Source: Methylacidimicrobium fagopyrum
GTDB lineage: Bacteria > Verrucomicrobiota > Verrucomicrobiia > Limisphaerales > UBA11358
Assembly: GCA_026225255.1 (NCBI GenBank)
Contig: JAMFSJ010000031.1
Location: 1-38,335, forward strand
Direction: 5' to 3'
DNA length: 38,335 nucleotides
Below are positions 24,024 to 31,981 of the stretch, piece after piece. Every line of letters starts with the position of its first letter. The stretch's first letter is position 1. The position numbers and the translations under genes were made by a program. The notes below the pieces were generated by a model. It had not been told where the DNA came from. It worked only from the letters and a program-made list of their open reading frames with translations, and ran no database searches.

Positions 24024-25430
24024 ATGAAAAAAAATCCAACCTCACCCAAGGAACCAAGCAAAGTAACCGCCGTTAAGCCGAAACGGGCAGCGAAAAAGCC
24101 ATTACTCGAAGTCGCCGTCGCCGCCGCCAAGAACATTTTTAAATCGAAAAAGAAAACCGTCGAATCCGAAACCGAAGTAGACGCCACTACGGTCGTCCGC
24201 CGCACTTACACCAAGAAAAAGAAGAGCGAAGTGCCCGCTATTTTGCTCGAAGGTGATGCGCCCACGCCGATGTCGGTTAGCGGACCGGGCGAAAAATATT
24301 CGCTCGGGGCCACACCGCCCGCGCAAAGTTTTTCCGGCGGTGAGTTGCCGGAAAGTTACGGCACAAAAAAATTATTTCTCACCGCGCGCGATCCGCACTG
24401 GCTGTATGCGCACTGGGATTTGACAAGGGAACAACAACTCGAACTCAACAGCGCTTCCACCGACGGTCATTTAGTTCTTCGCATTTTTGCCGGTAAAATT
24501 GAAGGTCATCCCGCTTACGAAATCCACGTCCATCCCGAGTCCCGCCATTGGTTTGCCCACGTCGAACGCGCCGGCAATTCTTACGCGGCGGAACTCGGCT
24601 ACTATTCGGCGCTCGGCAAATGGATGCGCGTCGCCGTTTCCAGCGGCACAGTCACGCCGCCCGACGCCGTATCGCAAGATGACGACACGGAATTCGCCAC
24701 GATTCCCTTTGAATTTCCCTTCGCGCGTTTGATGCAAATCATCGAGGACGCCGTGCGGGATAATATTCCGCTCGCGCAAGCCATCGAAGAATTGCGGCGC
24801 GCGGGGCATCCCGATTTGCCGCGCTTCAACGCTTCCGCTTTTCAACCCGTTACTAATCATACGCCCGGAACGCCCGGCTTTTCCGGCGCCCCGAGCCACG
24901 TCCCGAGCCCAACGCGCGTTTGGACGCCGCAACAAGAACAAGCGCTCGCGAAAGTTGTCAATATTGACCAATCCCGCCGCATTTGGATGGGCTCGCTTGA
25001 AATCACCGAACTCATTCGCCGCCGTTTGACGCAAGATGTTTCGTCGCCCACGACCGCCTTTGGCAATTCCAGTTTCGGCCTTTCCAGTCCCACCAGTCCG
25101 TTCGGCGGCGGTGGCGGTATCGGCGCGGAAAGTGCCAAAGGGTTTTGGTTCAACGTCAACGCAGAGTTGATCATTTACGGCGCGACGGAACCGGACGCGA
25201 AAGTCACGCTCGGGGGTCACGAAATTAAATTACGTTCCGACGGCACGTTCAGTTATCGCTTTGCGTTGCCGGACGGAAAATACGATTTGCCCGCCGTCGC
25301 CGTTTCCGCCAGTGGCGATGACGCCCGCGCCGCCGATCTGAAATTCATCCGCGAAACGCAATATCTAGGAGATGTCGGCGCGTCACCGCAGGATCCGTCG
25401 CTCAAGCCGCCGTTGCCCGACAGCCTGTAA
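24024..25430 (+). CDS. DUF4912 protein
   Basis: A 468-residue protein. The first 70 residues are a Lys/Ala-rich low-complexity leader (KPKRAAKKPLLEVAVAAAKN, KKKTVESETEVD). A DUF4912 domain follows at about 112-235 (LFLTARDPHWLYAHWDLT, RSPESRHWFAHVERAGNSYAAELGYYS in outline), then a Gly/Ser-rich linker and a C-terminal beta-sandwich (about 370-445; LIIYGATEPDAKVTLGGHE). The ATG at 24024 is chosen because the only start further upstream is a weak TTG with no homology. It is followed by a small membrane protein and a GH57 branching enzyme. DUF4912 proteins commonly sit beside GH57 enzymes, so a role in glycogen or other alpha-glucan handling is plausible. Confidence 0.85.
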   Translation: MKKNPTSPKEPSKVTAVKPKRAAKKPLLEVAVAAAKNIFKSKKKTVESETEVDATTVVRRTYTKKKKSEVPAILLEGDAPTPMSVSGPGEKYSLGATPPAQSFSGGELPESYGTKKLFLTARDPHWLYAHWDLTREQQLELNSASTDGHLVLRIFAGKIEGHPAYEIHVHPESRHWFAHVERAGNSYAAELGYYSALGKWMRVAVSSGTVTPPDAVSQDDDTEFATIPFEFPFARLMQIIEDAVRDNIPLAQAIEELRRAGHPDLPRFNASAFQPVTNHTPGTPGFSGAPSHVPSPTRVWTPQQEQALAKVVNIDQSRRIWMGSLEITELIRRRLTQDVSSPTTAFGNSSFGLSSPTSPFGGGGGIGAESAKGFWFNVNAELIIYGATEPDAKVTLGGHEIKLRSDGTFSYRFALPDGKYDLPAVAVSASGDDARAADLKFIRETQYLGDVGASPQDPSLKPPLPDSL

Positions 25431-25439
25431 TTTTTCGCA

Positions 25440-25669
25440 TGGACGCACCGCAACGTGGAGCCCTGATGCTGGTTCGTTTTGTCGCCGCCGCGTTGATCGG
25501 CTGGGCGCTGGCCGAACTCGCATTATATCTCGTCATCACCCAGCACAACGGAACGCCCGTCAGTGATTTAACGTGCGCCGTCAAAGCTTTGCCGTCGCTG
25601 GCGGGCATCGCAATGCTGGTGAAAGCCAAAGCCCTGGCGGAGTGGCTCGCGGAGAAACTGGATTTGTGA
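25440..25669 (+). CDS. Small membrane protein between DUF4912 and GH57 genes
   Basis: A roughly 76-residue protein starting at MDAPQRGALMLVRF. It has one clear membrane helix (about 10-33; LVRFVAAALIGWALAELALYLVI) and a second, less hydrophobic segment (about 50-70; LAGIAMLVKAKALAEWLAEK). No family is recognised. It starts nine bases after the DUF4912 stop and lies in the same direction, so it is likely translated in the same message. It is short and could be missed by annotation; the hydrophobic pattern and spacing support it. Confidence 0.6.
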
Positions 25670-25830
25670 AGCGCGCAGCCAGTATTTTGCGGACAATCAT
25701 CGGTGACGCAACGGTGACATTTATCGTTGTGACCACGATTTCATTTGACGGTGCGCGTGGCTTCAACTCCACTGGGCGCGACGCAAAAGGGAACTGAACC
25801 GGGAGTAAATTTTTAGTCTGATTTGCCATC

Positions 25831-27414
25831 ATGCAAGGGTATTTGTCCATCGTGTTGCACGCGCATTTGCCGTTCGTGCGCCATCCAGAACATGAAAAGT
25901 TTCTGGAAGAAAGCTGGCTGTTCGAGGCCATCACGGAAACGTATCTGCCGCTCATCCAAGTTTTGGAAGGCTGGCAACGCGACCAGATTGACGCCAAAAT
26001 CACCCTCTCGCTCTCGCCCACGTTGTGCGCGATGTTGCTCGATCCGCTACTGCGCTCCCGCTACGAACGTCATCTCAACGGCCTGATTCAACTGGCCGAA
26101 AATGAAATCCATCGCACCCACTGGGATCGCCATTTCCGCGAACTCGCGTGGATGTATCACCACAAATTTTCCCTCGCCCGCGAAACGTGGCGGTTTTACA
26201 GCGGCAACCTCATCCACGCGTTCAAAAAATTTCAGGACGACAACCGCATCGAAATCATCACGACGGCCGCGACGCACGGATTACTGCCGCTGATCTCCGC
26301 GCATCCACCGTCCGTCCGCGCGCAAATCCTCACCGCCCGCGATCATTACGCCAGCTGTTTCGAGCGGGACCCGCGCGGTATCTGGCTGCCCGAATGCGCC
26401 TACGCCGAGGGCGTCGAAAAGTTTTTGCAAGAGGCGAACATCCGCTGGTTCACGCTTGATACGCATGGTTTGTTGCACGCCAAACCGCGCGCGCGTTACG
26501 GCACGTTCGCCCCGATTTTCACCCCGAATGGCGTGGCGGCATTTGGTCGCGATTTCGATTCATCGCGCCAAGTTTGGAGCAAGCACGAAGGTTATCCCGG
26601 CGATGGCCGTTATCGCGATTTCTACCGCGACATCGGTTTCGACCTGGAATTCGATTACGTCAAAGCGCATCTGCCCTCGCCGGAAAGCCGTGGTTTCACG
26701 GGCATGAAATACTACCGGATCACCGGCACCGGTCGGCAAAAAGAAATTTACCAGCGCGATCACGCGTTGGCGGCGGCGAACGAACACGCCGCCCATTTTC
26801 TCGATGAACGCGTCGCGCAGGTGCAAAAACTCGCGGGTATTTTGGATCGTCCGCCGATCATTGTCGCGCCTTACGACGCGGAATTATTTGGTCATTGGTG
26901 GTATGAAGGTCCGGAATTTCTCGACGCCCTCGCGCGGAAAACGTTCAACGAACAAAAATCGCTTTCCCTCATCACGCCCGGCGAATATCTGCATCGTCAT
27001 CCAACGAACCAGATCGCGGCGCCCGGCGCGTCGAGCTGGGGCGAGGAAGGTTATTGGCGCGTGTGGTTGAACGAAACGAACGAGTGGATTTATCCGCATC
27101 TGCAAATCGCGCAGGAACGCATGACCGCGTTGGTAAAAAAATATTCCAAACGTAAAACGACCACCGCCTTGCAAAAACGTGCGCTGCAACAAGCCGGCCG
27201 CGAATTACTCCTCGCACAGGCGAGCGATTGGCCGTTCATCTTGCGCGCCGGCACCAGCCCGGATTACGCGCGGCGCCGCGTGAAAGATCATCTGCTTCGC
27301 TTCATCGCTTTGCACGAACAGCTCACGCTCACGGGCGTGGACGAAAAATGGCTCGCGGAAATCGAATCGCGCGACAACGTGTTTCCCAACGTAGATTGGA
27401 CTTATTGGAAGTGA
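25831..27414 (+). CDS. GH57 alpha-glucan branching enzyme (DUF1957 type)
   Basis: A 527-residue GH57 enzyme. The N-terminal motif LSIVLHAHLPFVRHPEHEKFLEE is the family signature. The likely nucleophile is E188 (IWLPECAYAEGV) and acid/base D349 (IVAPYDAELFGHWWYEG), in positions that match the characterised GH57 branching enzymes. The C-terminal helical region (about 430-527; AGTSPDYARRRVKDHLLRF) is the DUF1957 domain. It forms alpha-1,6 branches in glycogen; alpha-amylase or amylopullulanase activity is less likely. It lies 161 bases after the small membrane protein. Confidence 0.9.
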   Translation: MQGYLSIVLHAHLPFVRHPEHEKFLEESWLFEAITETYLPLIQVLEGWQRDQIDAKITLSLSPTLCAMLLDPLLRSRYERHLNGLIQLAENEIHRTHWDRHFRELAWMYHHKFSLARETWRFYSGNLIHAFKKFQDDNRIEIITTAATHGLLPLISAHPPSVRAQILTARDHYASCFERDPRGIWLPECAYAEGVEKFLQEANIRWFTLDTHGLLHAKPRARYGTFAPIFTPNGVAAFGRDFDSSRQVWSKHEGYPGDGRYRDFYRDIGFDLEFDYVKAHLPSPESRGFTGMKYYRITGTGRQKEIYQRDHALAAANEHAAHFLDERVAQVQKLAGILDRPPIIVAPYDAELFGHWWYEGPEFLDALARKTFNEQKSLSLITPGEYLHRHPTNQIAAPGASSWGEEGYWRVWLNETNEWIYPHLQIAQERMTALVKKYSKRKTTTALQKRALQQAGRELLLAQASDWPFILRAGTSPDYARRRVKDHLLRFIALHEQLTLTGVDEKWLAEIESRDNVFPNVDWTYWK

Positions 27415-27424
27415 GGTTTGGGAC

Positions 27425-27491
27425 GGAACGCCGATCTCCTGATCGGCGCGATACTATTTTTCCAACTCACCAATTGGGAGATCAACGTTCC
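27425..27491 (-). repeat. 68-bp double-palindrome repeat, copy B (reverse orientation)
   Basis: The reverse complement reads as copies A and C: CGATC...GAGTTGGAAAAATAGTATCGCGCCGATCAGGAGATCGGCGTTCC in outline. It fills the gap between two converging genes (GH57 and the barrel cytochrome). Confidence 0.7.
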
Positions 27492-27493
27492 AG

Positions 27494-30145
27494 TCACGGC
27501 CACGTGTAAACTAACGACGCAAAAATTCCGTGCGCGGTGAAATTATTCACGTTGCCACCGCTGGGTTCGCTATATTGCGAAAACTCGTAATGCACGGCAC
27601 CCGATAAACGCTTGGTGAGCTTGCGCGTCAGGCCGATGATCAAATCGTTCCGCATATAATTCAGTCCGGCAGGAATGCCGGCGACGCCATTATTTTCCGC
27701 GTAATCGGCGCGCGAAAAAACATAAGCCAGTTGCACTCCGGTTTTCTCATTGAGCGCGTAAGTGGCGGCGACGTTCGCCGTATAAATATTTCCCTGATAC
27801 GGCACGATGGATGCGCTGCCGTTGTCGGCCGTCGTCGCGCGCGAATCGCTGTAAGTGAACGCGCCGGAAAAATACCATTGTCGCCACGGCGTGAGGACCG
27901 CGCCGAGCCCATAGGTTTGCAGATTGTAACGGCCATCAGTAATGAAGCCACCGGGGGAAACGGAGCCGAGCGTGAAGTCGGTGGCGGGATCGGTTTTCGA
28001 AGAATAATCGGTCGCCGTCAATTGATATGTCAGCGTGGTTTTGAGCCAGCGGGTCGGGCGTAAAACGAGTTTTGTTTCAAACTGATCGCTCGCAATGTCG
28101 CGGTTGAGAATGAACGCGGGATAACCATTCGCCGGGCCGGACACGCCGTTAAACACGTCCGAAAGTTGATTATAAGCAGTGTCGCTATCCGAATGTTCGT
28201 ATTGCATGGACAATTCACTCCAACGCCACGGCGACGTGTTGAAACCAGTTTTTAGATCGTAGCGAAAATTGTTGGCGACCGTGTCACGGGCGAGTTCGCC
28301 GGAATCCTGATTTTGCGAGACGCTGTAATTATCTTCGCTAAATTGCGCATCGCTGAAGACAACCGTGAACGGAATTTTGGTGAAACGCACATTCGCGTTT
28401 TGCGACGCCTTAAATTCATCAAGATTGGAATCAGCGGGCACATTGTTGCCGAGATCAAGGTCGGGAATGCTCAGGCCAAAACCGCTTTCGCGCGTCCATT
28501 CGTTTTGCAAGCCGACGGAACAATTCAAGTAATCCAGCGGGGTGAACAGATTGGCGAGGCTAAAAATTTCCGATTCGCGGCTCAACGTGATCCGCTGGCT
28601 GCTCAACGTATTAGTGCTGAAGAAGCTCAGCATGGGCGACGCGTAAGCCGTGGATTGATTGAAGAAATCGCTGCCCGAAAGGTAGGAATAATACAAGCCG
28701 CCGTTGAAAAACCACCAGTCGCGGATTTGTTTTTCCGCCATGAGCGTATCCATGCCTTGCACTTGCTGATAATTATCGCGCGTGTTTACGAAATAATCCT
28801 GCGCCGTATCGCCGAACAGATTGGACGCCTCCGCGCCTGAATTTTTTTCGGTAAAGAAATCAACGCGCGCATCGTTTTCCAGTCGCCAATCATCCAGTGT
28901 TTTGGTCACATTGAGTTTGAGTGAATGCGTGCGCTCATCCACGGCTTGGGTCGCGGGGTAAATATTTTTTGAACCGCCTGGTCCGATGACGGTGCCCCAA
29001 TCCAATGTGGATTCATTGCCAACGCGATATTGATATTCGTAACCGAGCACGATCTCCGGCCAACGCGGCAAATCGAGTCCGAAGTCAACCCACGCGCGGC
29101 CATTGTCCACATGCAGATCGCGGTCGGAATTGAAAATTCCAGGAACAACGGACGGATCGAAGCCGCCGTTGTCATTGTAATATTTTCGCCATTGATCAAA
29201 GCCGGCGTGAATGAAACCAAGATCGGTTTTCTCCATGGCCAGCTTGAAATTGAAATCGGATTCCGGCACGAGCGCGTGGCCTTCGAGCGAAACTTTTTCC
29301 GTGGGCGTGATTTGTTCGGCAACGGAAAATTTTTCCACGCCGCCGCCCGCGCCGGCGGGCACGCCTTGGATCGCGCGAAATTGGGATTTATTTCCTGACA
29401 CATCAAAGCTGCGCAGTGTCGGCGCAAAAACCATTTCGAGCGACGGCGGCTGATTGGTCGTGGTCCCGTTGGCGCCTTGATCAATCCACGCGCGGAGCAA
29501 ACCGACTTGTTGCGGCGTGAGCGGGTCACCCTTGCCGATTGGCGGCATTTCCATGTCGGGCACTTGCAAGGAGCAGTAATTGACGAGCAAACTTTTCGCA
29601 CTGTCACCGGGAATGATATCGTTCGTGTTGTTATCGCCCCCGGCGAGTGCCGCCGCGCGATCATCGAGGCGGAAATGGCTTTTTGGTTTCTGTGGTCCGT
29701 GACAACGCACGCAGGACGTTTCCAGAATCGGACGGATGTCGCGGTCGAATTGGATTTTTACAGCGGCTGCGGGTGGCAAGGGATTTTGCGAAGTATCAGC
29801 GGCGGATGAAATTTGGCAACTCAACAGGCACGCGGAGAAAATTGCAGCCAACGGCGTGCTGATCAAAAAATCAAATTGGGGCGTTAGACAGTGCGTTTGC
29901 CCCCTCACCCTAGCCCTCTCCCCCATGGGGGGCGAGGGAATCTGAATTGGGCTGGCGATGCGTGCGGTGACTATACTGGTTTCGCTAGCGAGCGACGGTA
30001 ATTGTTCAAGGTTACACTGTTGATCCCCTCGCCCCTTTCGAGGGGAGAGGGCTAGGGCGAGAGGTGCCGGACGAACGCACAGAAATCTTCCATACTTTAA
30101 GCGCGATGTCTTCCACCGTGATTTTTTTAGCGAAAAAAGTTTCAT
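27494..30145 (-). CDS. Outer-membrane beta-barrel fused to a cytochrome c domain
   Basis: An 883-residue open frame. Residues about 94-117 form a signal-like segment (LISTPLAAIFSACLLSC). A PSCyt1-type cytochrome c domain (about 128-225) follows with heme site CVRCHGP, an MPPIGKGD methionine ligand region and a WIDQGANG end. The remaining 630 residues have alternating, aromatic-rich amphipathic strands typical of a large outer-membrane barrel (GYEYQYRVGN, GGLYYSYLSGS) ending in FASLVYTWP. The likely role is electron passage across the outer membrane, with the heme arm in the periplasm. The 90 residues after ATG 30145 are encoded by a repeat pair (29900-30064) and do not look like a signal peptide; TTG 29866 is a possible alternative start. 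Confidence 0.8.
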   Translation of the reverse strand: MKLFSLKKSRWKTSRLKYGRFLCVRPAPLALALSPRKGRGDQQCNLEQLPSLASETSIVTARIASPIQIPSPPMGERARVRGQTHCLTPQFDFLISTPLAAIFSACLLSCQISSAADTSQNPLPPAAAVKIQFDRDIRPILETSCVRCHGPQKPKSHFRLDDRAAALAGGDNNTNDIIPGDSAKSLLVNYCSLQVPDMEMPPIGKGDPLTPQQVGLLRAWIDQGANGTTTNQPPSLEMVFAPTLRSFDVSGNKSQFRAIQGVPAGAGGGVEKFSVAEQITPTEKVSLEGHALVPESDFNFKLAMEKTDLGFIHAGFDQWRKYYNDNGGFDPSVVPGIFNSDRDLHVDNGRAWVDFGLDLPRWPEIVLGYEYQYRVGNESTLDWGTVIGPGGSKNIYPATQAVDERTHSLKLNVTKTLDDWRLENDARVDFFTEKNSGAEASNLFGDTAQDYFVNTRDNYQQVQGMDTLMAEKQIRDWWFFNGGLYYSYLSGSDFFNQSTAYASPMLSFFSTNTLSSQRITLSRESEIFSLANLFTPLDYLNCSVGLQNEWTRESGFGLSIPDLDLGNNVPADSNLDEFKASQNANVRFTKIPFTVVFSDAQFSEDNYSVSQNQDSGELARDTVANNFRYDLKTGFNTSPWRWSELSMQYEHSDSDTAYNQLSDVFNGVSGPANGYPAFILNRDIASDQFETKLVLRPTRWLKTTLTYQLTATDYSSKTDPATDFTLGSVSPGGFITDGRYNLQTYGLGAVLTPWRQWYFSGAFTYSDSRATTADNGSASIVPYQGNIYTANVAATYALNEKTGVQLAYVFSRADYAENNGVAGIPAGLNYMRNDLIIGLTRKLTKRLSGAVHYEFSQYSEPSGGNVNNFTAHGIFASLVYTWP
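29900..30064. repeat. Repeat pair of 'CCCTCTCC' type within the start of the barrel gene
   Basis: Two palindromes, 29900-29938 and 30024-30064, built from CCCTAGCCCTCTCCCCC/GGGGGGCGAGGG and its mirror, separated by unique sequence. They are read in frame as PLALALSPRKGRG and PIQIPSPPMGERARVRG. A related pair lies inside valS. Confidence 0.75.
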
Positions 30146-30163
30146 GCCCGTTCGCGGTAGAAA

Positions 30164-30955
30164 TTAATATCGCAATCGTGGATCAACGTTTGAGCCGTGA
30201 ATCGCCGTGTGGCAGCCCGCCGTCCAGCAAGTGCCGACACGCAAAAACCCGGTGTGATCGGTGTTACCGATGTAAATACTGCCGGCGGGAACGTTCGGTC
30301 CTTGCACTTGCGCGTGACAGCGCAGGCAGAGATTCGGATCGTTCTGGACGAGCATCTTTTGGTTGATGGACCCATGCGGGGCGTGGCAAACGATGCAACC
30401 TTCGCGGAGGGCTTCATGTTCAAAAACGAACGGGCGCGTCTGGGTTTTATGACATTGTGCGCAACTCTGATTTTGCTGCGCCATCGCGAGTCCGCCGGAC
30501 GGTTTCAGGATGTCGCCGCCGTGCGGATCGTGGCAGTCCACGCAATTCATGTGACCTTCGATGACCAGATGATGTTGCGGCAAATTAAATTCCGCGTGGA
30601 CGTCGAGGTGACATTGAAAACAAGACTCGGGATTTTTGCCGGGATTGATGATGAACTTCGCCGCGCCGCCGGTGCGGATGTGTTCGCTGCCAGGACCATG
30701 ACAGGATTCGCAACCGCTCTGGCCGGGCATCGCGGCGTTTTCAAAATGCAGCCGCGCGTGCGGGCTCATCGGAAATTTGCGGACGATATCCGCGTGGCAA
30801 TCAGCGCAGGCCTTATTGCCGACAAAATGAGCGCCGGGAATTTCCAGGGGCGCAACGACGAAGGCCGTCGTCGAGCAAGAAATAACCAAAGCCATCGCGC
30901 CGGCGGCTAGGCCGCACATAATTGCGAGGGCGACGATTCGTTTCGATTTCAACAT
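30164..30955 (-). CDS. Exported multiheme c-type cytochrome (DmsE-like)
   Basis: A 263-residue protein with a hydrophobic N-terminus and a possible lipobox at VISC (C27). Seven CXXCH motifs start at residues 50, 82, 112, 138, 165, 187 and 210, with a CX4CH site (CWTAGCH, 243-249) as an eighth. The ending HTAIHGSN is characteristic of DmsE/MtrA-type cytochromes. It would carry electrons in the periplasm, probably plugged into the barrel encoded 18 bases downstream, as MtrA sits in MtrB or PioA in PioB. MtrA has ten hemes; this one has eight. It should need the CcmABC/H or Ccs heme ligation machinery, not seen here. A copy of the 68-bp repeat precedes it. Confidence 0.9.
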   Translation of the reverse strand: MLKSKRIVALAIMCGLAAGAMALVISCSTTAFVVAPLEIPGAHFVGNKACADCHADIVRKFPMSPHARLHFENAAMPGQSGCESCHGPGSEHIRTGGAAKFIINPGKNPESCFQCHLDVHAEFNLPQHHLVIEGHMNCVDCHDPHGGDILKPSGGLAMAQQNQSCAQCHKTQTRPFVFEHEALREGCIVCHAPHGSINQKMLVQNDPNLCLRCHAQVQGPNVPAGSIYIGNTDHTGFLRVGTCWTAGCHTAIHGSNVDPRLRY

Positions 30956-30964
30956 TTTTTACAG

Positions 30965-31029
30965 AGTGCCGATCGCTTGATCGGTAAGTTTGAAAATATC
31001 GTCGAGCCAATCAGGAGATCGGCGCTCCG
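30965..31029 (+). repeat. 68-bp double-palindrome repeat, copy C
   Basis: The same element as copies A and B (AGTGCCGATC, GATCGG, AAAATATCGTCG, CAGGAGATCGGCGCTCC). It lies between the SCO1 and cytochrome genes on the minus strand, in the 85-base gap of a likely operon. Confidence 0.7.
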
Positions 31030-31040
31030 CGTTGCCGGTT

Positions 31041-31931
31041 TTATTTTTGCGCCACGGTTCTATTCGTGGCGGCGGCGGCTTTGAGCATTTCGGCCACGAT
31101 CTGATCGGACAAATCACCACTGGTCGGGAAAATCATCTGGAGCTGGCCATTCGCGCCAATGATCATCGTGCGAAAATTATGGTTGATCGTGCCGTCCGTG
31201 TTCTCGAGCGTGACGCCGGAGCGTTCGGCGAGTTCACGGATCTGCGCTTTCGGGCCGGTCAGAAAACTCCAGTGGGCCGGATCGGCCTGATATAATTGAC
31301 CGTAAGAATGCAAGATTTCCGGCGAATCAAATTCCGGATCGAACGAGACGGAAATAAAATGCCAGTTCGTCGGCCCATTCGTCAAAGCGGCGAGTTGATG
31401 TGAAGCTTCGGAAAAATTCTTCGACAGACGCGGACAAAATTCCGGCAGCGGACAGCGCGTGTAAAAAAACGTGATGGCGAGTGCTTGCCCGGGAAAATCA
31501 CTCAAACTGACCGCTTGGCCGAGTTCGTTGGTGAATTTGAAATGAAGCAGCGCAAATTTTTCATCATGCACGACGGCAACGGAATTTGTCGATAACGCTG
31601 GCAGGGAAACATTTCCCACTTTGATGATCTTCGCGATCCAGCTTTCGTTTTCGGTGACGTGCAGTTCAAAAGTGATTTGATCGCCGCGTTCCAGATTGGT
31701 GAGTTCGCTGGCGGATTTCACTTTGAACGGCATGGTCATCGCGGCCATGTAGTTGGTGATGGCTTCGTGCTTGATGGTGACGCTGGGCGGCCGGACGTCC
31801 TCGACGACGCCGCGCGCGAGGAACACGCGGGCGTCGACGATGGACGGCGATGCGGATGACGCACGGAGCGCAATCAACAAAGCGGACAACAATACGCTGG
31901 TGAAGAGTCGCCATGATCGCATAACAGGCAT
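31041..31931 (-). CDS. CusF-SCO1 fusion protein
   Basis: A 296-residue protein. The signal sequence (residues 5-27) is followed by a CusF-like copper-binding domain (about 36-105; GVVEDVRPPSVTIKHEA, MAAMTMPFKV; H55, M65 and M67 are candidate ligands). A thioredoxin-like SCO1/SenC domain comes next (about 125-285). Its copper site is C160 and C166 in TRCPLPEFCPRLS (a CX5C variant) and H251 in NHNFRTMII. SCO proteins deliver copper to the CuA site of cytochrome oxidase or act in redox maintenance. A fused CusF domain would give it a second copper site. The start is chosen at M (31931), the first methionine before the hydrophobic signal; 31922 is also possible. Confidence 0.85.
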   Translation of the reverse strand: MPVMRSWRLFTSVLLSALLIALRASSASPSIVDARVFLARGVVEDVRPPSVTIKHEAITNYMAAMTMPFKVKSASELTNLERGDQITFELHVTENESWIAKIIKVGNVSLPALSTNSVAVVHDEKFALLHFKFTNELGQAVSLSDFPGQALAITFFYTRCPLPEFCPRLSKNFSEASHQLAALTNGPTNWHFISVSFDPEFDSPEILHSYGQLYQADPAHWSFLTGPKAQIRELAERSGVTLENTDGTINHNFRTMIIGANGQLQMIFPTSGDLSDQIVAEMLKAAAATNRTVAQK

Positions 31932-31981
31932 TGTGCTTTTGCAAATAAAAACCGGATTGGACAACTGTTCCTCGTGTTGCT

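Noticed and set aside
24471..25220. 249-codon open frame opposite the DUF4912 gene
   Set aside because: It is antisense to a conserved protein, and its composition is that of a shadow frame.
29900..30064. Repeat array that might be a CRISPR
   Set aside because: There are only two unequal palindromes in mirrored orientation with no regular spacers, and no cas genes are present.
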